Assembly (NCBI GenBank): GCA_000697355.1
Contig: JNEN01000885.1
Location: 62,001-126,000 of the forward strand
From: Syncephalastrum monosporum B8922
Taxonomy: Eukaryota; Mucoromycota; Mucoromycetes; Mucorales; Syncephalastraceae
Direction of reading: 5' to 3'
Length of the DNA: 64,000 nt
The notes beneath the pieces were generated by a model. The model was not told where the DNA came from. It saw only the letters and a list, made by a program, of their open reading frames with translations, and ran no database searches. The position numbers were made by a program, and so were the translations under genes. Positions within the stretch are counted from its first letter, which is position 1, and each line of letters starts with the position of its first letter. Positions 21,948 to 35,094 of this stretch are shown here, one piece after another.

Positions 21948-23749
21948 ATGGTCACGTTGACACGCATGTATGTCTCTTATCGTTATCCTCGACCCCCTCC
22001 TCTAATGGCTAGAATAGAACGAACCCGAACGTTTACTCTGCTCCCAGCGACTGGTCCGATGACGAAGACGACACATTGTAAGCAACCCTTGACACTAATC
22101 ACTCTTCGTGGCTGACCCGTGGAAAAAAGATACTCCCACTTCGCCACGCGTGCACCCAACGCCGATTTGCAGAGATTGGCCAAACCTGCCGATGACCTGG
22201 AGCTCTACCGGACTAGCGTAGGGCAGGACCGGCACAAAAGGCAAAATGCAGACTTCTTGGCTCGATTTCAACAGCATAACGCGGCCATGGAGCGAGCGCG
22301 CGAAGAAGCTTCACAACAGCGATTGCGCGAACATGAAGCTGCCGTTAATAGACTTAGAGACGAGCTGGCGCGCTTGGACTTAGAAAGGTAATCGAGAAAC
22401 TCGCGTTATTCTCATCCATGAGGTGTTCTCTTTCTCTCTCTCTCTCACACACGCGCGCGTCCAATGACAGACAAAAGCAGGAGGCCAAGATCAAGGAACA
22501 GTACGAGAAGGAAGTGAAGGAGACCCAAGCTGTAAGTCTGCAATCAGGTATATCCGCCGTTCCATCGCTTAAACCACACGACTAGGCCATGGAAGCAGCC
22601 ATTGCGTTGGACAAGAAACGTGCAGCCGAGGCCGAGGCTCGCCAGAAAGCTAAACAAACCGCCGACGCTGAAAAGGCACGCAGAGATGCAGAGAAAGCGC
22701 AAGCGGACAAGATCAAGGCCGAGTCCGAAGCCAAAGAGAAGGAAAAGCAGGCCCTCCTCGAGAAACACGGAAAGACGGGGTCTGTGCATGGTCACCAGGA
22801 AGCGGAGCGTTACATCGCAGCCATTTTGCATTATCAGCAAACATACCGACCCAAATTGCGATCCGATCAGGCCTTCCGAAAAGCACTCTTCAACAAGCGC
22901 ATGTTTCTCAAGCGTAACTTTCAGCAGCTGCAGCTCAAAGCGGATGTCGTCGATGAACGGTTCGCCATCCTTCGTGACGGCCTGCTCGCCATGAAGAGCC
23001 AAGGCGATGACGCGTATCACTGCCTTCTCAACTGCATTTGCAAATCTTTCCTGCAGCAGATCCGTCTTGAAGTCGATCGCTTCAACGCTGGCTGCTACTT
23101 TTACGCCCAACTCGCCATGAAACTCTGCGCCACCGTGCCCATGTTCACCGAATACCTCCTCGGTCGTCTCTACAAGCGCTGTCCGCTCCTGATACCCAAC
23201 TTTTACGACGATCCCGTACGTAACACAGTCACCCACCCTTACTGATGGTGAACGCCTTCTTTAACATCTTTTCTTCATTTCCTTTGTCTATAGTCAATGA
23301 GCGTGACGGAGCGCAAACAAAAACTACGATACGAGCCGGACGACGATAAATTCCAGACCACCGAGAATTATCTCGCGTATCAGCAGGCCTACATCATGTT
23401 TTTTGCCGCTCTTGTGCAAACGCCGAATGCTCCCAATCTCATCAACCCAGTCGGCGTTGAGCATGGCTGGCGCTATCTCGCACGGGTGTGCAACATGCAG
23501 CCCACCCGCCCTCTCCATGCCAATATCCTAAGTGCTTTTCTTCACGTTGCCGCACCTGCTCTGCTTCAGGCCTTCCCGAACCAAATGCCCAAAGCGCTTC
23601 GCCTCATACGGCAGGAACTCTACCCAAAGATCCCGCGCGACCCCGAAAACAACAATGCCAGCCAGCTCACGCGTCTCCAGTGGCACCTCGACGAGTATTT
23701 CAATACGGGTCGATATCCCCAGTTGCCAGCCACCGTCGACGCTCAATAG
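21948..23749 (+). CDS. GLE1: mRNA export factor GLE1
   Basis: Gle1 acts at the cytoplasmic face of the nuclear pore, where with inositol hexakisphosphate it activates the DEAD-box ATPase Dbp5 to release exported mRNA. Six exons: 21948-21967 (20 bases), 22018-22077, 22130-22387, 22471-22531, 22586-23215 and 23294-23749, exactly 495 codons including stop (494 residues). An acidic start (SDWSDDEDDTLY) is followed by a long charged coiled coil (about residues 70-210) and the conserved C-terminal HEAT-like domain (AYHCLLNCICKSFLQQ, YLLGRLYKRCPLLIPNFY, GVEHGWRYLARVCN). It is shorter than yeast Gle1 (538). The small first exon is the least certain part. Confidence 0.9.
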
Positions 23750-23877
23750 TTATGGCCATGCGCCGCTAAACTCTTGTAGATAAACACCACTTCCTTTTTG
23801 TTTTCTTTCCTTTTTTAATTATTGTATATCGTATGCTTTATATCATCCTTTCTTGGTTGTTGCCCCTGTTTCCCTGA

Positions 23878-26800
23878 CTAGGCAGAAGAGGAAGCACGCC
23901 TCATGGAGGGTGCGCTAGATTGAAAGTGGGCGTAGTAATCGTTGTAGTCCAGACGGGTGGAAAGAGAGCGGAGGTCTTCGTCATGGTATGAGGAAACAAG
24001 GATATCCAAGAATTCATGGACTTGATTCTGTTGGGGATGTGAGCGATTGATACAAGAGAAAAACAATACATGTTACTTGCCTCAAATTTGTTTTCAATCT
24101 CGCTGTGCCTGGATCGGATTTTTTGAAGTCGCTCGGCGGAGCCAGTGGCATTTGATTTGGCACCAGGCTCGCTAGGCTTGGTGATGTACGCATACAAGTG
24201 GTCCAGGATAATTTTGTACTTTAAGATAGTATCAAACATGGCGTTCAAGCGTTCTGACAGTGCCTGGGTCTTGCCACCATCTAAAAAGCCCTTTTCCGTA
24301 ATTTCCCGCAGGTAGAGCAAGTGCGCTTCGATGATGGCGTCAAGATCCATTGTCTTGTCGTTGTCGATATCGTGCTTCAGCTTCTCCCATGAACATTCAA
24401 GAACCTTTATGTGTATGTGTGCATATGCACATGTCAGACCAAATACCCCTCAACGCAAACACACACACACACTCTCTCTGTGTCTTCTCTGGGTACTTTA
24501 CCTCAAAAAGATAATAGTGCTGTAGCTGGTAGACAAAGTGGACCATTCTCGAAATGGTCATCTGGGCCTGGTGCAAGTCTTGCCGCAGATCCTGGCCCAC
24601 ATCCGCAAGCTTGGTTCGTGCCGCAATACCCCATCGTCGCCAGGCCGCGGTCAGTGTGTATTCAACCCGCTTGAGCCGCCATAAGAAGTTGAACATGCGC
24701 AGGTACAGGTTCATGGCTTTGGGACTGAAAACGGTATTGATCGGCGAGTCCACATGGTAGTCGAGTGTAAACACGTCCCATCCCAGATCGCCCGACGAGA
24801 TCTCGAGGAGTCGTACATCCAACCGGTTTAGAATCTCGGGGTCGTCGTACTGGGCGTTGCTCGCCCGCACTGCTGTCTCGAGCACGCCCGTGAGGTTGTG
24901 CCTTAGCAGGGTGTTGGCCGGCCGACTCAGACCCGGTCTATCCGAGAAATCAGCCTACACTCGTATGAATAGGGTTCTCTCGCCTTACCCAAGGGTATCC
25001 ATGAGGTACTGTATAAAGTCTCCTTGGCCCAAAAGAAGATATCGTTTCAGCGCCTGCAAATGATCCATGAGCTTGTATTTGTTTTTGAGCAGATCGAGCA
25101 ACCGTTTGCTCGTTTCGCGGTAGGTATCGTCAATCGACTGCTTTACTGCCAGAATATTGCCATACTGGAACGTTTGCACCGCTAACGAGACCCTGGATGA
25201 GCAGATGGTTTTTTCCAGTCATAATACTCGCTTACGTTCTTCCGGTGCATGGTACTTGTTGACAAGGGTATCATCATGGCAGCTGTAGCGGATGAAGTTC
25301 AAAGACTTGCCAATGGAGAATATCTGTACCCGACTTAGTAGCGCACAATCTCAAACAGACCGTTGTTACTTACCTTTTGTGCAAGCTCATTGGAAATATA
25401 GCTCGGGATCATATCTTTGCGAATTGAGTATTTGCTCTGCCACAGCTCTTCTTCGGAAACCATCGGGTCACATGCCACAAAGAATTCGCCATAAGGATCG
25501 TCCAGCTCGCCTTCGTAGACCCAGCGCTGCAGCATCTCATAAAACGGTTTCGAAACCTAGTATTCGAGGATGAGCACTTGCAATTATATATCTATAATCC
25601 ACACTGTGCTTACCTCCTGCAGCATGTCTTTGATAAACTGTTGGATGAATGGATCGCCGTGCTTGGTATAGTTGTGCATGGTGGACACCAGCGCACCGCC
25701 CTTTTGAGCTGGCGTTACCATGTCAATAAGTCAACTGGATTGAATGAAATGCACTTCTTCTGTACCTTGACATGCATCGACTAGGACGCTGGTGAGCCGA
25801 AGCCGCTGGAAACTGTCCCGGGTCCAAACCAGCAGCCGCTTTAGAGTCAAAGTTTGCTCTGTCGTGGACGTCGTGATCTGTTTTTCAATCTGACCCTCGA
25901 GAATGGCAATGAACTTGTAATAATCCGTCAGCTCGCGTTGGAGCGCAAAGCAGAATGACTATCAAACAGACTGTTATCATCCTATCCTGACTGATGTGGA
26001 ATAACTGTACCTGTCCGACCAGGCCGACAGAAGGGTCATTGTGTCTCGCGTGCACAAACATCTGCACTCGCCTGTACAGCCATCCCAGTTCAGCAAGCCG
26101 CAGCACAAAGTCCTTGGTCGGCTGAGAAACGTGGCCCTGTGTCGTTTCGATGAAATTAGTATGTGTACATGCATAAAAACTAAAACTCTGTATCCTACCC
26201 GACTCGCATCCAAAACGTATTCGCTTGTGGCGTCGTCGAATTTGATGTGCTGACCATCAATGCCCTGAAAGACAAAAATAAGGTCACGCAGCAGAGCCGA
26301 TTCAGGCACTGGTGGGTTTGGAATGAAGACACGAATAGCCGTTGAGTTAATCGGTTGCATGTCCGCTACTTTAATTGTGAGCCGAGTTAGGCGACCTACC
26401 CGTGTCCTCAAATTCTCGCCTATTCTCGCGTGCATGGGCGAGTTGCACGGCCGGCGGCAGGGAGGGATCGCTCACGTACTCGGGGCGTGCAAACACGCGA
26501 GGGTCGGGTTCACGTGCAAGACGCCGTCGCGTATTCCGTGGTGAAAAGGACGGCTCTTCCGGACGACCTGATTGTGGATTCGGAAGCCCTGCAGAAGCAA
26601 GGCTAGGCGCAGATGTATCGATGGACTATTGTGCGTTATATTCAAGCACCTTACCATGGGAAGGAGCCGCTTACCAGAGACCGCGGTGTATCACTGAGCA
26701 GCGAGAGAAGATAGAGAATAGACCACTTCTTGCGGAGCACAGACTGAATAAAAGAAAATGAAGGTCTATGGGTGATCTGACGCAGAAGGCGTGTGTGTCT

Positions 26801-27349
26801 GTTTGAGCGTACCTGAGAAGCTAGCTTATTGTAAAGGTGGCCAAATCGAGCTGCTGTGCTGGGATCATGCGAAACTACCCAGTGAATTTATGTGACGGAT
26901 CAACCCATTAGCCTTGTCTTTGCTAGCAAACGAGGTACCCACGTTTCCTCCGTATCGCATTCGCTACGCTGTTCTCGTCCTCCATAACAGAAGGAGCTGT
27001 GTGACTAGAGCCAGGTCAATCATACAAACCAAGATCAACCGATTCTGTTCAGTTACTTTGCAATCAATCGCGCGCATTTGTTGTAAGTTTGCTCGGTGTA
27101 AGTCTGTTGTTCGTCGCGGGTGGCATCAAGAGGCGGCCGTGCCATGGATTGGGTAAGTTTGTACAAGGTCTTTGCCGTCTGTCGATCCAAGGACAGCAAG
27201 ACATTGGTGTCAGCTGGAGGAATGGGCATCGACGTAGAAAGGCGATTGTGCTGCCGTGAACTGCTTGCAAACGTGGGATCACCAGACAATGGCGAGGCAC
27301 GCTCTGTCTCTCGAAGAAAGGCACGAAGCGAATCTTGCATATGACTCAT
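23878..27349 (-). CDS. Gamma-tubulin complex component 3 (Spc98/Alp6/GCP3)
   Basis: GCP3 builds the gamma-tubulin small complex and ring that nucleate microtubules at spindle pole bodies. The gene has many short exons. I follow the frame from ATG 27349 ([14 protein letters not shown]) through exons containing [49 protein letters not shown], then [20 protein letters not shown] (the GCP N-terminal grip motif), [20 protein letters not shown], and the C-terminal grip domain that binds gamma-tubulin ([50 protein letters not shown]). It ends at the stop at 23878. The order and wording of these blocks match GCP3 better than GCP2. Exon joins in the first kilobase were checked by phase; later ones were read less strictly. 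Confidence 0.9.
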
Positions 27350-27717
27350 GGGAGGATTTTTTAAAATTGAATAAGCTTGAATGGAGAAAGAGGCACACGC
27401 ACACGGACACGCACACGCACACGCACACACGCACAGAGTTGTCTTTTTTTTTTTTCTGAAAAAATCGCGTCGCGAATTATACAGCAGGGCTCAATGCAGA
27501 CTCTATTGTCCCTCCTACAAATAAATACTGTAAGGCACTCGATCGTTCAAGGTGCTATACCGTGCTGCAAACGAACGCGACCAGCAAAGTCGGCAATGGA
27601 GATACTATGCATGAGACGGCAATATTCGGGATTGTTCCTCAAATCCGCTTGATCATATTGATATACAGAATAGTAAGGATGCGACGGGTGAGTCCAAAGG
27701 ACAGAGGAATGCTTTTT
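27350..27717. promoter_or_regulatory. Upstream region of GCP3 with a CA-rich microsatellite
   Basis: About 370 bases between the GCP3 start and the end of the F-box gene, both on the minus strand. An imperfect CACACG/CACA repeat lies at about 27393-27435, next to a poly-T run near 27446. Short simple repeats so close to a start are probably in the leader or core promoter. Confidence 0.6.
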
Positions 27718-28974
27718 CTATTGACACGGACCTACTGCAATCAGGTCACAGCTGATACCGTAGACGCGGTCAATATAAAGACGTGTGTTCCCGCTAACGA
27801 GCATAAAGTCGACCCCCAGGGTCAGGTTAGGGTCCAGCGAACCATCTGGTCTGAGGAGACCGTCATTGGTCAGGCAGCTCGGGAGGCGATCCGAAGTGCC
27901 TGCAGGAACAGACAAGAAGGGCGTCATTAGTGCGGCAAAATGCTTATGAAAATAGAGTCATAGTGCATAACGGATGTAACATGTAGATGTATTTGCTATC
28001 CTGTGTTTACCTCGAACGAAGTTGTGCCAGACGGAATACCATGACATGCTGACCAGATATCGGCTGACAGTGGGTCGACGGCCATCATAAGGATCGTTCT
28101 GGTCCATGGAGTGACCTTCCACTTCTCTCCGCATTTGCAACAGGGCGTAGTCCATATCCTGATTGTGATAGGTATGCGGATCGCCGTCGCATGGTGCCTC
28201 TTCTACCGTGTCACGAAGGGCCGTCAAACGCCGCGTGACCTGGCGTACACGATGTTCCTCCGCCCATGGTCGCTGCACGCCCAACTATCATAGATAATAA
28301 GGGAAAAAAAAGAGAGAAAGGAAAAGAAAGGAAAAGAAGGCAAAATTCGGAGAAGGCGTCAGGGCAAACGAACCACGTAGAAGACATTGACAGAAAAAAA
28401 AGAAAAGAAAAGAAAAAGGAAGACTCAATAGTATTACAGGCCTGTTGCATGCGCGGCAAACGGCATTCATAAAGGAGGAAGGCGATAAGCTCACCAAGGT
28501 CGCATGAGGACAGCTATGAAGAGTCGAAGGTGCTGACTGAGGCGCAGGGTGAGGCGTCGTCGTCGTCTTAAACTTATCATCATCGTGAATACTATGAAGA
28601 GGATGACTGTTATTAGTGTGCTGCTGCTGCTGCTGCGGAGATGGGCGCATGAAGAGGGCGTCACCGCAGGCCAGGCACATGGCATAAGACTGACGAAAGA
28701 GGGCCATTCTCAGGGCATGGCCTGGCTCGAAACCAGCGAGCGTAGAAAGGTGAGGGCACAGATCATAGATATCGCCGGACAGACACAGGTCGCGCCACGT
28801 CTGCGAAGGATGTCGATACGATACGCCGTGGATGGTCGCCAGGCCATGCCAGAAACCACCGTCCTGGTCTAGACAGGCAAGCGAAGGGTGGGTGGCCAGA
28901 ACGGTGAGAATGGAACCAGGGTCAAGATAGCGCAATATGCAAAGTAGAAGCTCAGTGGGCAATCCTACGATCAT
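27718..28974 (-). CDS. F-box protein with a CxxC pair and a C-terminal DUSP domain
   Basis: Three exons join exactly (28974-28438, 28284-28011, 27899-27718) to give 330 residues. Residues ~1-45 are an F-box (IVGLPTELLLCILRYLD), which would dock to Skp1 in an SCF ubiquitin ligase. Residues 100-103 (CLAC) and 173-176 (CRAC) form two CxxC knuckles that could bind zinc, separated by a His/Gln/Thr-rich low-complexity insert with a polyglutamine run. Residues ~235-330 read as a DUSP domain: RYLVSMSWYSVWHNFVRG, then LTNDGLLRPDGSLDP, VDFMLV and a terminal YG segment. DUSP is normally found in ubiquitin-specific proteases, but no Cys/His peptidase domain is present. A substrate receptor reading a ubiquitin-pathway partner is inference. 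Confidence 0.75.
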
Positions 28975-29629
28975 TTTGGTAAATGATCACGCAATCCCTG
29001 AAACCGCGGTGGGCGTGAGAGAGTAGAAGAAAGGTAGGTAACAATGAAGTGACCCCAGTCATGACGACACATGACGATTCCGCTTCGACTTAACGCCATA
29101 TAATTTAATAGCCCAGACAGCCACGCAGGCCAATCCGCCCGCCAAGTAGGGGCCGTCGCCCTTGACGTCAAAAACGTATACAAATGCCCTAAAATATAGT
29201 CCGCCTACACATCACCCCCCTTTAGTGTGCCTGAGCTATCCACTAGCCTCTTTTTTTTCCAAACGATCATCAATGAGGAAAAATAGCAGCAGAAACCGTA
29301 TTCAGGCTGGAAAACAAAAGTTCATCCTGGAAGCGTGAGTGAGAATGGACGTAAATACAGCAGCGTGTAAATAGATGGAAAAGGTATAGAAAGCAGTGGA
29401 ACAGGGTAGGAGATATCCTATTTGCGCCATCATCATGACGAAAAAAAAAAAAAAAAAAAAGGTCCATTGGTGCCTGAAAGAACGAATTTCCCGCCACTGC
29501 TTTTTAGGCATTTAAAAAGACGCCTTATCCTTCGCGCATTTTCTCGCACTCTTCTTCTCTTTTACACTCACTTTCTACCTTGTCGGTTCACCTCTTTTTC
29601 TCGTAACACGCGCGAAAACAATACACAAC
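28975..29629. promoter_or_regulatory. Divergent promoter region of the F-box gene and the C2H2 gene
   Basis: About 650 bases between divergent starts. A run of 20 adenines occupies 29441-29460, and a pyrimidine-rich stretch (29545-29600) precedes the C2H2 start. No gene is seen. Confidence 0.55.
29441..29460. repeat. Poly-A tract of 20 bases
   Basis: Uninterrupted A20 about 170 bases upstream of the C2H2 start. Such rigid tracts often exclude nucleosomes in fungal promoters; that role is inferred. Confidence 0.9.
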
Positions 29630-30266
29630 ATGCCTGCTCGACGAACATCACGCCACTCCCCGCACAAGCCCAAACTCTTCCAGTGCACCGGATTCGGTGA
29701 CTGCAAAATGGTTTTCACGCGCAGCGAACATCTCGCTCGGCACACTCGGTAAGCAAGAAAAAGAAATATGAAATGGCGCAGCAACAAGTATGACTGACTC
29801 GGTCACTTTTCATTTTCTTTTAAAAAGCAAACACACTGGTGAAAAACCGTTTGGTTGCATTGTACCTGGCTGCGCACGTCGGTTCAGTCGGTTCGACAAC
29901 ATGATGCAACACACGCAGACGCATCGACCGTGCCAGGAACGCAAAGGGTCTGTGCACCACGAGGTCGAACTTATCAAACCCAATGATCACACCACATCCT
30001 TTGAACAAAAATCCACCCCATCTTACGAAAGCAGCGGCTTGCTCTCTCCGGTTTCACTCGGCTCCCCGACCTTGGATGACATCCCGCAACGACGTTTATC
30101 CGTAGCCGATCTGTGCAACGAGCAGTGCCAGGAAGAGCCCTCCGTACACCTCACTCAGGACGAGTTCGAGGCCCTTGAAGGCTTCGCCCTCTTTCGTGAG
30201 TCGCCTATCTTTGAACAGTCCCTACGTGACCTCGCGTCTGTCGCCCACATTGAAACATCACACTAA
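29630..30266 (+). CDS. Two-finger C2H2 zinc-finger transcription factor
   Basis: Two exons, 29630-29748 and 29828-30266, give 185 residues. The N-terminus carries two tandem C2H2 fingers: [20 protein letters not shown] with RHTRKH, then the linker TGEKPF, and [18 protein letters not shown] with HTQTH. The extended spacing between cysteines (GFGDC, VPGC) is typical of stress-response regulators such as Rgm1/Usv1/Com2-like proteins. The intron falls within finger 1's HxxxH. The rest is acidic and Ser-rich ([22 protein letters not shown]), a possible activation or phosphorylation region. Target genes unknown. Confidence 0.88.
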
Positions 30267-33200
30267 GTCTCTTATCCTATCTCCCTTTTTGCCTCTTTCC
30301 TCTTACTGTCATCTGTTCTATACTTGCATATACGCCTGAGTGTTTCCCTTTTTATGCTACGTAAGCCTTATCATTTCGCTCAAAACTAGTACATAATCCC
30401 CCCTCCCCCCATTTTTGTATATACAAAAGAAAGTGAAAAAAAAGTCATGCGTGCGAATGTGAATCTTATACTTGGGGCAGGCCTGTGCGCATGCCAAAAA
30501 TTTTTTTTTTGCTTTTCCATTTCGTGTGTGCAGCTCGTTTGACGTGACACAACCACATGGTCCATTGTTGCGTGATGACTCAACCCGAAGAAACGCGGAT
30601 CGGGGTACGAATTGTGTGTGCTGCGGCGCAGGAACCACCCCCCTCTTACGCGCGTGCTGACTTTTATGTTTTGTCTCAGCATGACGAATGTCATTTTGAC
30701 ACGTTAAGTTTTGCCATTGTTCGGGTTCCCCTTTCACCACTCGTTCCTCGCGCGAGAGGAACGTTCTTTCTTCTGATCGACTTACATTTTTTTTTTTGAA
30801 AACGCACGGCATGTATCAAAACTTGGCAAACTTTCTTAAGAATCTACATCAACAAAGGCTGTGAAAAAGTAACCCAAGGCCGGGTTCCTGAAACGTTATT
30901 ATGGAGGTTGAGGTTACCTGTATTTCATTGAATTTTTAACCTTGCTTGACGCTCGATATAGTGAGCGACGTAACCGAAAGTTGATCAGCAACAATGCTCG
31001 GTGCATTATTATTTGTCTTGTATCCAACGGGTTCCATTTGATACATATTGCATCAATTTGTATTATACAGCGCTGACGCCCATGGGGGAAGCGAGTTATG
31101 GGCCAGCCTGTCTTTTGAAGCTATGACAATCAAAAATGAAATAGGCCTTGCCTATTTTCGCAAGTATGACCACCCAATGAACTTCATGCGTCGTATCGTC
31201 AAATTACGGCTCCGATTGTTAGTGAATGGAAAGTCACTCCTTGGCGCTCAGCTCTACATGACGCAATGCGATGCATTACGAAAATAGTTTGAAAAACTCT
31301 GATTGATAATAGTCCATAGTTTATATCTTTTGACAAAACGTCATACGTAGATGCCTGGACTCTTCTATTGATGCTGGTAGACTCAATCTCCGGTAAAATT
31401 TCTTCATCCACGTACACGTCCGTATGTGTTGGCAGTGACAGGTAACAAGATTGCGCTGTTGTTGACGTGGATAGCAGCTATTACTTCCTATTGAAGCATA
31501 TATTGATGTCTTTCATATAAGCTGAGCTAAGAACGTAGTGATTAGTATATCTAGATATTCTATAGAGATGATTTGAATAAATTCCTGTTCAAGTGATGAA
31601 CGACATACATACTCTGAATACGACATGATAAAAAGACACAGGAAGGAAACACAGAAATTAAACAATAGAGGCTCAAATGTCCAATAGTTAGAAATATCTT
31701 CCGAGAGATGTCGACTATGAATACACAAACTATATTGCACAGCATAAAGTTGTGCAAACTACATAGGACCCGTCATCGTATATTACCATTGCTGTGTGCA
31801 GTGCCATGGATATACAAAGGCATTACAAGCGTGGGCTTTTGAGTATATTATGATAGCTTGTAATCGCATTAATCTTGGCTTCCCTGGGCTCGAATTTCCT
31901 TCACATACAGATAGGAAAGGGTGCTGTAAAACAAGGAAAATTTAACCAAGAAGCCTCTTACAGGTGATAAGCTTTTCTATCTAACTAGTTGAGACATGCA
32001 CAAATGTACATATGGCATACTTTGTGGCGTCATATACATACATGATTTTTATTGTGTCTTGGGACATATCATTTGCTTTATAAGAGCCAAATATCTATCG
32101 TACAATGAGCGAAATACCTGTACCTAGACGTCACTTCGCTTTTATCTTTTTATTCGTTTTTCCTTGGTATGACAAGTGATCTAGCTGAGAGGACAAGATC
32201 AGCTCAACTCAGAAGTGTACTTTATCTTAATGGCAATATTGACCTGATTGTCAGATGCCGAATAGTAACCTGCAAGAGTGACCGTAGTCGTACATTCCAA
32301 AAAAGACTAAACCCTTTCGCGGGGGCCACTTTTATATTCATGTAAGTTTAAACGCATACATTATATAGAGTAAAACGGAATCATACTGTCCATAACTTAC
32401 ATTTTGCTTGTTGGGTACCCTATTATCTTATGTACTTACACCACACCGCTGGTACTGCCATATGTATATGACGTTGCGCTCACTGGAGCAAGCCCTCAAG
32501 GATTAAATGCCATAAGCATTGGATCTCTATTCACATACTTCCATCAAAGCGCGTTATAAAATATCTCTCGCTACATCAACAATTGTTTTTGTATAGATCA
32601 TATTTTCGTTTTTTGATAATGCGCTTTAAATTTGAACCCAAAATACATACAGGAAGGGAAGGAATTGGACGACAAACAGGAAATACCGATTATAGGACAT
32701 GTATCAAGCAATGAAAGAGAATGACATTCAATAATCCTTACAGCTTTTAGCGGCATTACGGACCTTTCTTTTTGAACCTTTTCAAATCCCGGTGGATCTC
32801 CGTTTTATCGGCCGCTGGAAAGGTCAGCGTTTGAGCAACGCAGAAACATGTCGCTCTTGGGCAAGGGCGCGTGCACATGCTCGCGCGCACCTACACAGAG
32901 ACTCTTTTTGCATACCTGCTCTTGACAGCCGAGAAACGTATAAAATAACCACTTGTGATCTCTAGGATATGATATTCTGCACGCGACTCACACCTATCCT
33001 TTGCTTGACTCACCAAGGAATCCCATGTGCAAAACCTTGTCAAACGATAAGGAAATTTTCTAGTTTGCAACAGCGACATTCTCTTGCTGTGATTGGTTCA
33101 ATCATACATGCTTGAGCAACACGCTTTTACAAAAACCAGGTTTGGTATGAGTTTATCCAGGCCCTCCACGCGACCGTGTCGCCGAAGCGCGCCATTACAG

Positions 33201-35094
33201 CACACGTATATTTTTACGGTCAGATATCCTAGAGAATTGTCCATTTGATCTTATACGTGTTACACGTACAGGCAAAGCTGCGCTGCACGATTGGTAATCG
33301 CGAGTAACGAATGTGCTGTTGAAAAAAATGTTTCAGTATTAATTTGAGGGACGCGGTCAAAGAGCGGTGGGAGAGCCGGTCTCTTTATATGTTTGTTCGT
33401 TTGTCGACAACGAGGCCCACACGACATGGGCCAGCTGATAATTTTGTTGTGGCATGAGAAAGGACGGGAAAAAGCAAATCTTTTTAGTGCTCTTCACAAA
33501 CAAGCCCAATCCCAATGCGTCATCGCCCAGTCATAAATAGGATAAGCCTGATGGCAAACACCCCCCCTAGGTTCATTTCTAGAAAAAAGCTCATAAAACA
33601 AGGGAAAAGAATAGCAAGGACTTCCATGCGTTAGCTGTGTGCAAGAGAGTAGGAGGGATAAGTAGGGGAAGCGCATGTCACCATGGATACACGCCATGCG
33701 CGACACGTCTGCTATTAACACGAACCCTACTGCAGGTTGTCGGGCCCAGCTTTCTGGGACATTTTTTGTGTCCAAACGCTGGCGGACTGTGGCACCCCCG
33801 ACTATTTGTGAGAAGTTTGTGAACCCCGTCTCGGTCATCTGCGGAAGGGACAAAATGCTTGGGCGTCGGCGGGTTCGCACACACTACCCAACATCATGCC
33901 GTAGGGTCCTACTTGGCTTGCATGATTGATGGTAGGATGAAGCTTAACTTAACACGGTCGTGGACCCCGGTATCGGATGAAGGCGGATGAGACAGAGCCA
34001 ATCAATGGTAGCATTCGCAATAGCGGCAAAAAGCTGACGCTTTTTGAGTAAGGGTCTTCAGGCTTTCGCTTGGTCAAGTTTAGGATCGTGGGTGGGGGCG
34101 TTTATTTTAATGTGGGGGGGGGATTTGGACGCAGAAAAGGGCAAGGACGTGGAAAAGATTGGGGTGGATAAAATCAGCAGCTGATGATTTACTCAAAGAA
34201 ACAGCAGATGCATCTCTCAATATGGTTTTCTGTTCCCAAAGGAGTGCCCTCCTTTTGCTGAACACGCAGTGGAGGCGTCCATGCATAGAAAGAAGCGTCT
34301 CTATGGTGGACTGCATATTACACGTTTCATAAGAATAGACTTTTTTTTATTTATTTGGTGGTAAACAGTCACCTCTTGTAACGGCCAATTTTACTTGTGG
34401 GACGCAGCCACAGATAATTGGCCTTTAGATAGACATGTCAGGATAGATGGAGCTCTGAGAGTGGTATACAACAAAGGTTATTGTGAAGTGGGGCATAAGA
34501 CTGAGGAGAAGAGGCCAAGAAACGCGATCGACATATAGCGATGCGATCACCGATTGTCGGTTATAGTAACGGCCAGCGCAAGACGCAAAAGGCACCATAA
34601 GCCTGGGTACTCTGCCCAAAAACGGTTTAGTCTGAGTCAGGTGGCAGAGTGACCAAAAATGAAACCTAAAGTATCAGCCCAAAATGCTGTATGTCCAAAA
34701 CAGGACCGCCCGCTTTTTCAAAATCCTCATTTTGCCAGAAAAGCAAAGGGCGGCTTTTTTCCCATTTCTCCCTTCTCTTCTTTCGCTCCCTCTCTACTTT
34801 TTCTGTTTTCCCACTTTGACCTTATAAGCAAAGCGAAAAAAATAGCGAGACAGCACCCCTTACAAAAACCTACACACATACACACACACACGCACACACC
34901 CACTGCCCAATCCGCACACACGCCATACAACCAACCTACATACATCCGTAGACTACAGAGGCAGTAACGTCGTCTTTATCTCCAAAGGTAACAATTTTTC
35001 ACTCTTAAATTTTTATCACTTCTTTCTCACACATGATGGCAACCGTTCTTTTGCAGCACCACCACCCTCCATCCCTCTTTATCTTCTGTCGACT
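30267..35094. other. Gene-poor AT-rich region of 4.8 kb upstream of the heat shock factor gene
   Basis: No frame here has convincing composition, start context or recognisable domains; the longest are about 60-150 codons and overlap low-complexity sequence. From about 31,400 to 33,000 the DNA is markedly AT-rich. The last ~450 bases (from 34,650) turn pyrimidine- and CA-rich, suitable as the HSF promoter and leader, with an STRE-like CCCCT near 34856. No tRNA, long repeat or transposon end was recognised. Confidence 0.5.

Noticed and set aside
31048..31287. 79-codon plus-strand frame with a somewhat protein-like end (RIVKLRLRLLVNGKSLL)
   Set aside because: Non-ATG start, single short frame, no splice-compatible continuation found.
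34641..34656. GGTGGCAGAGTGACC resembling a tRNA A box
   Set aside because: No B box or pairing acceptor arm downstream.
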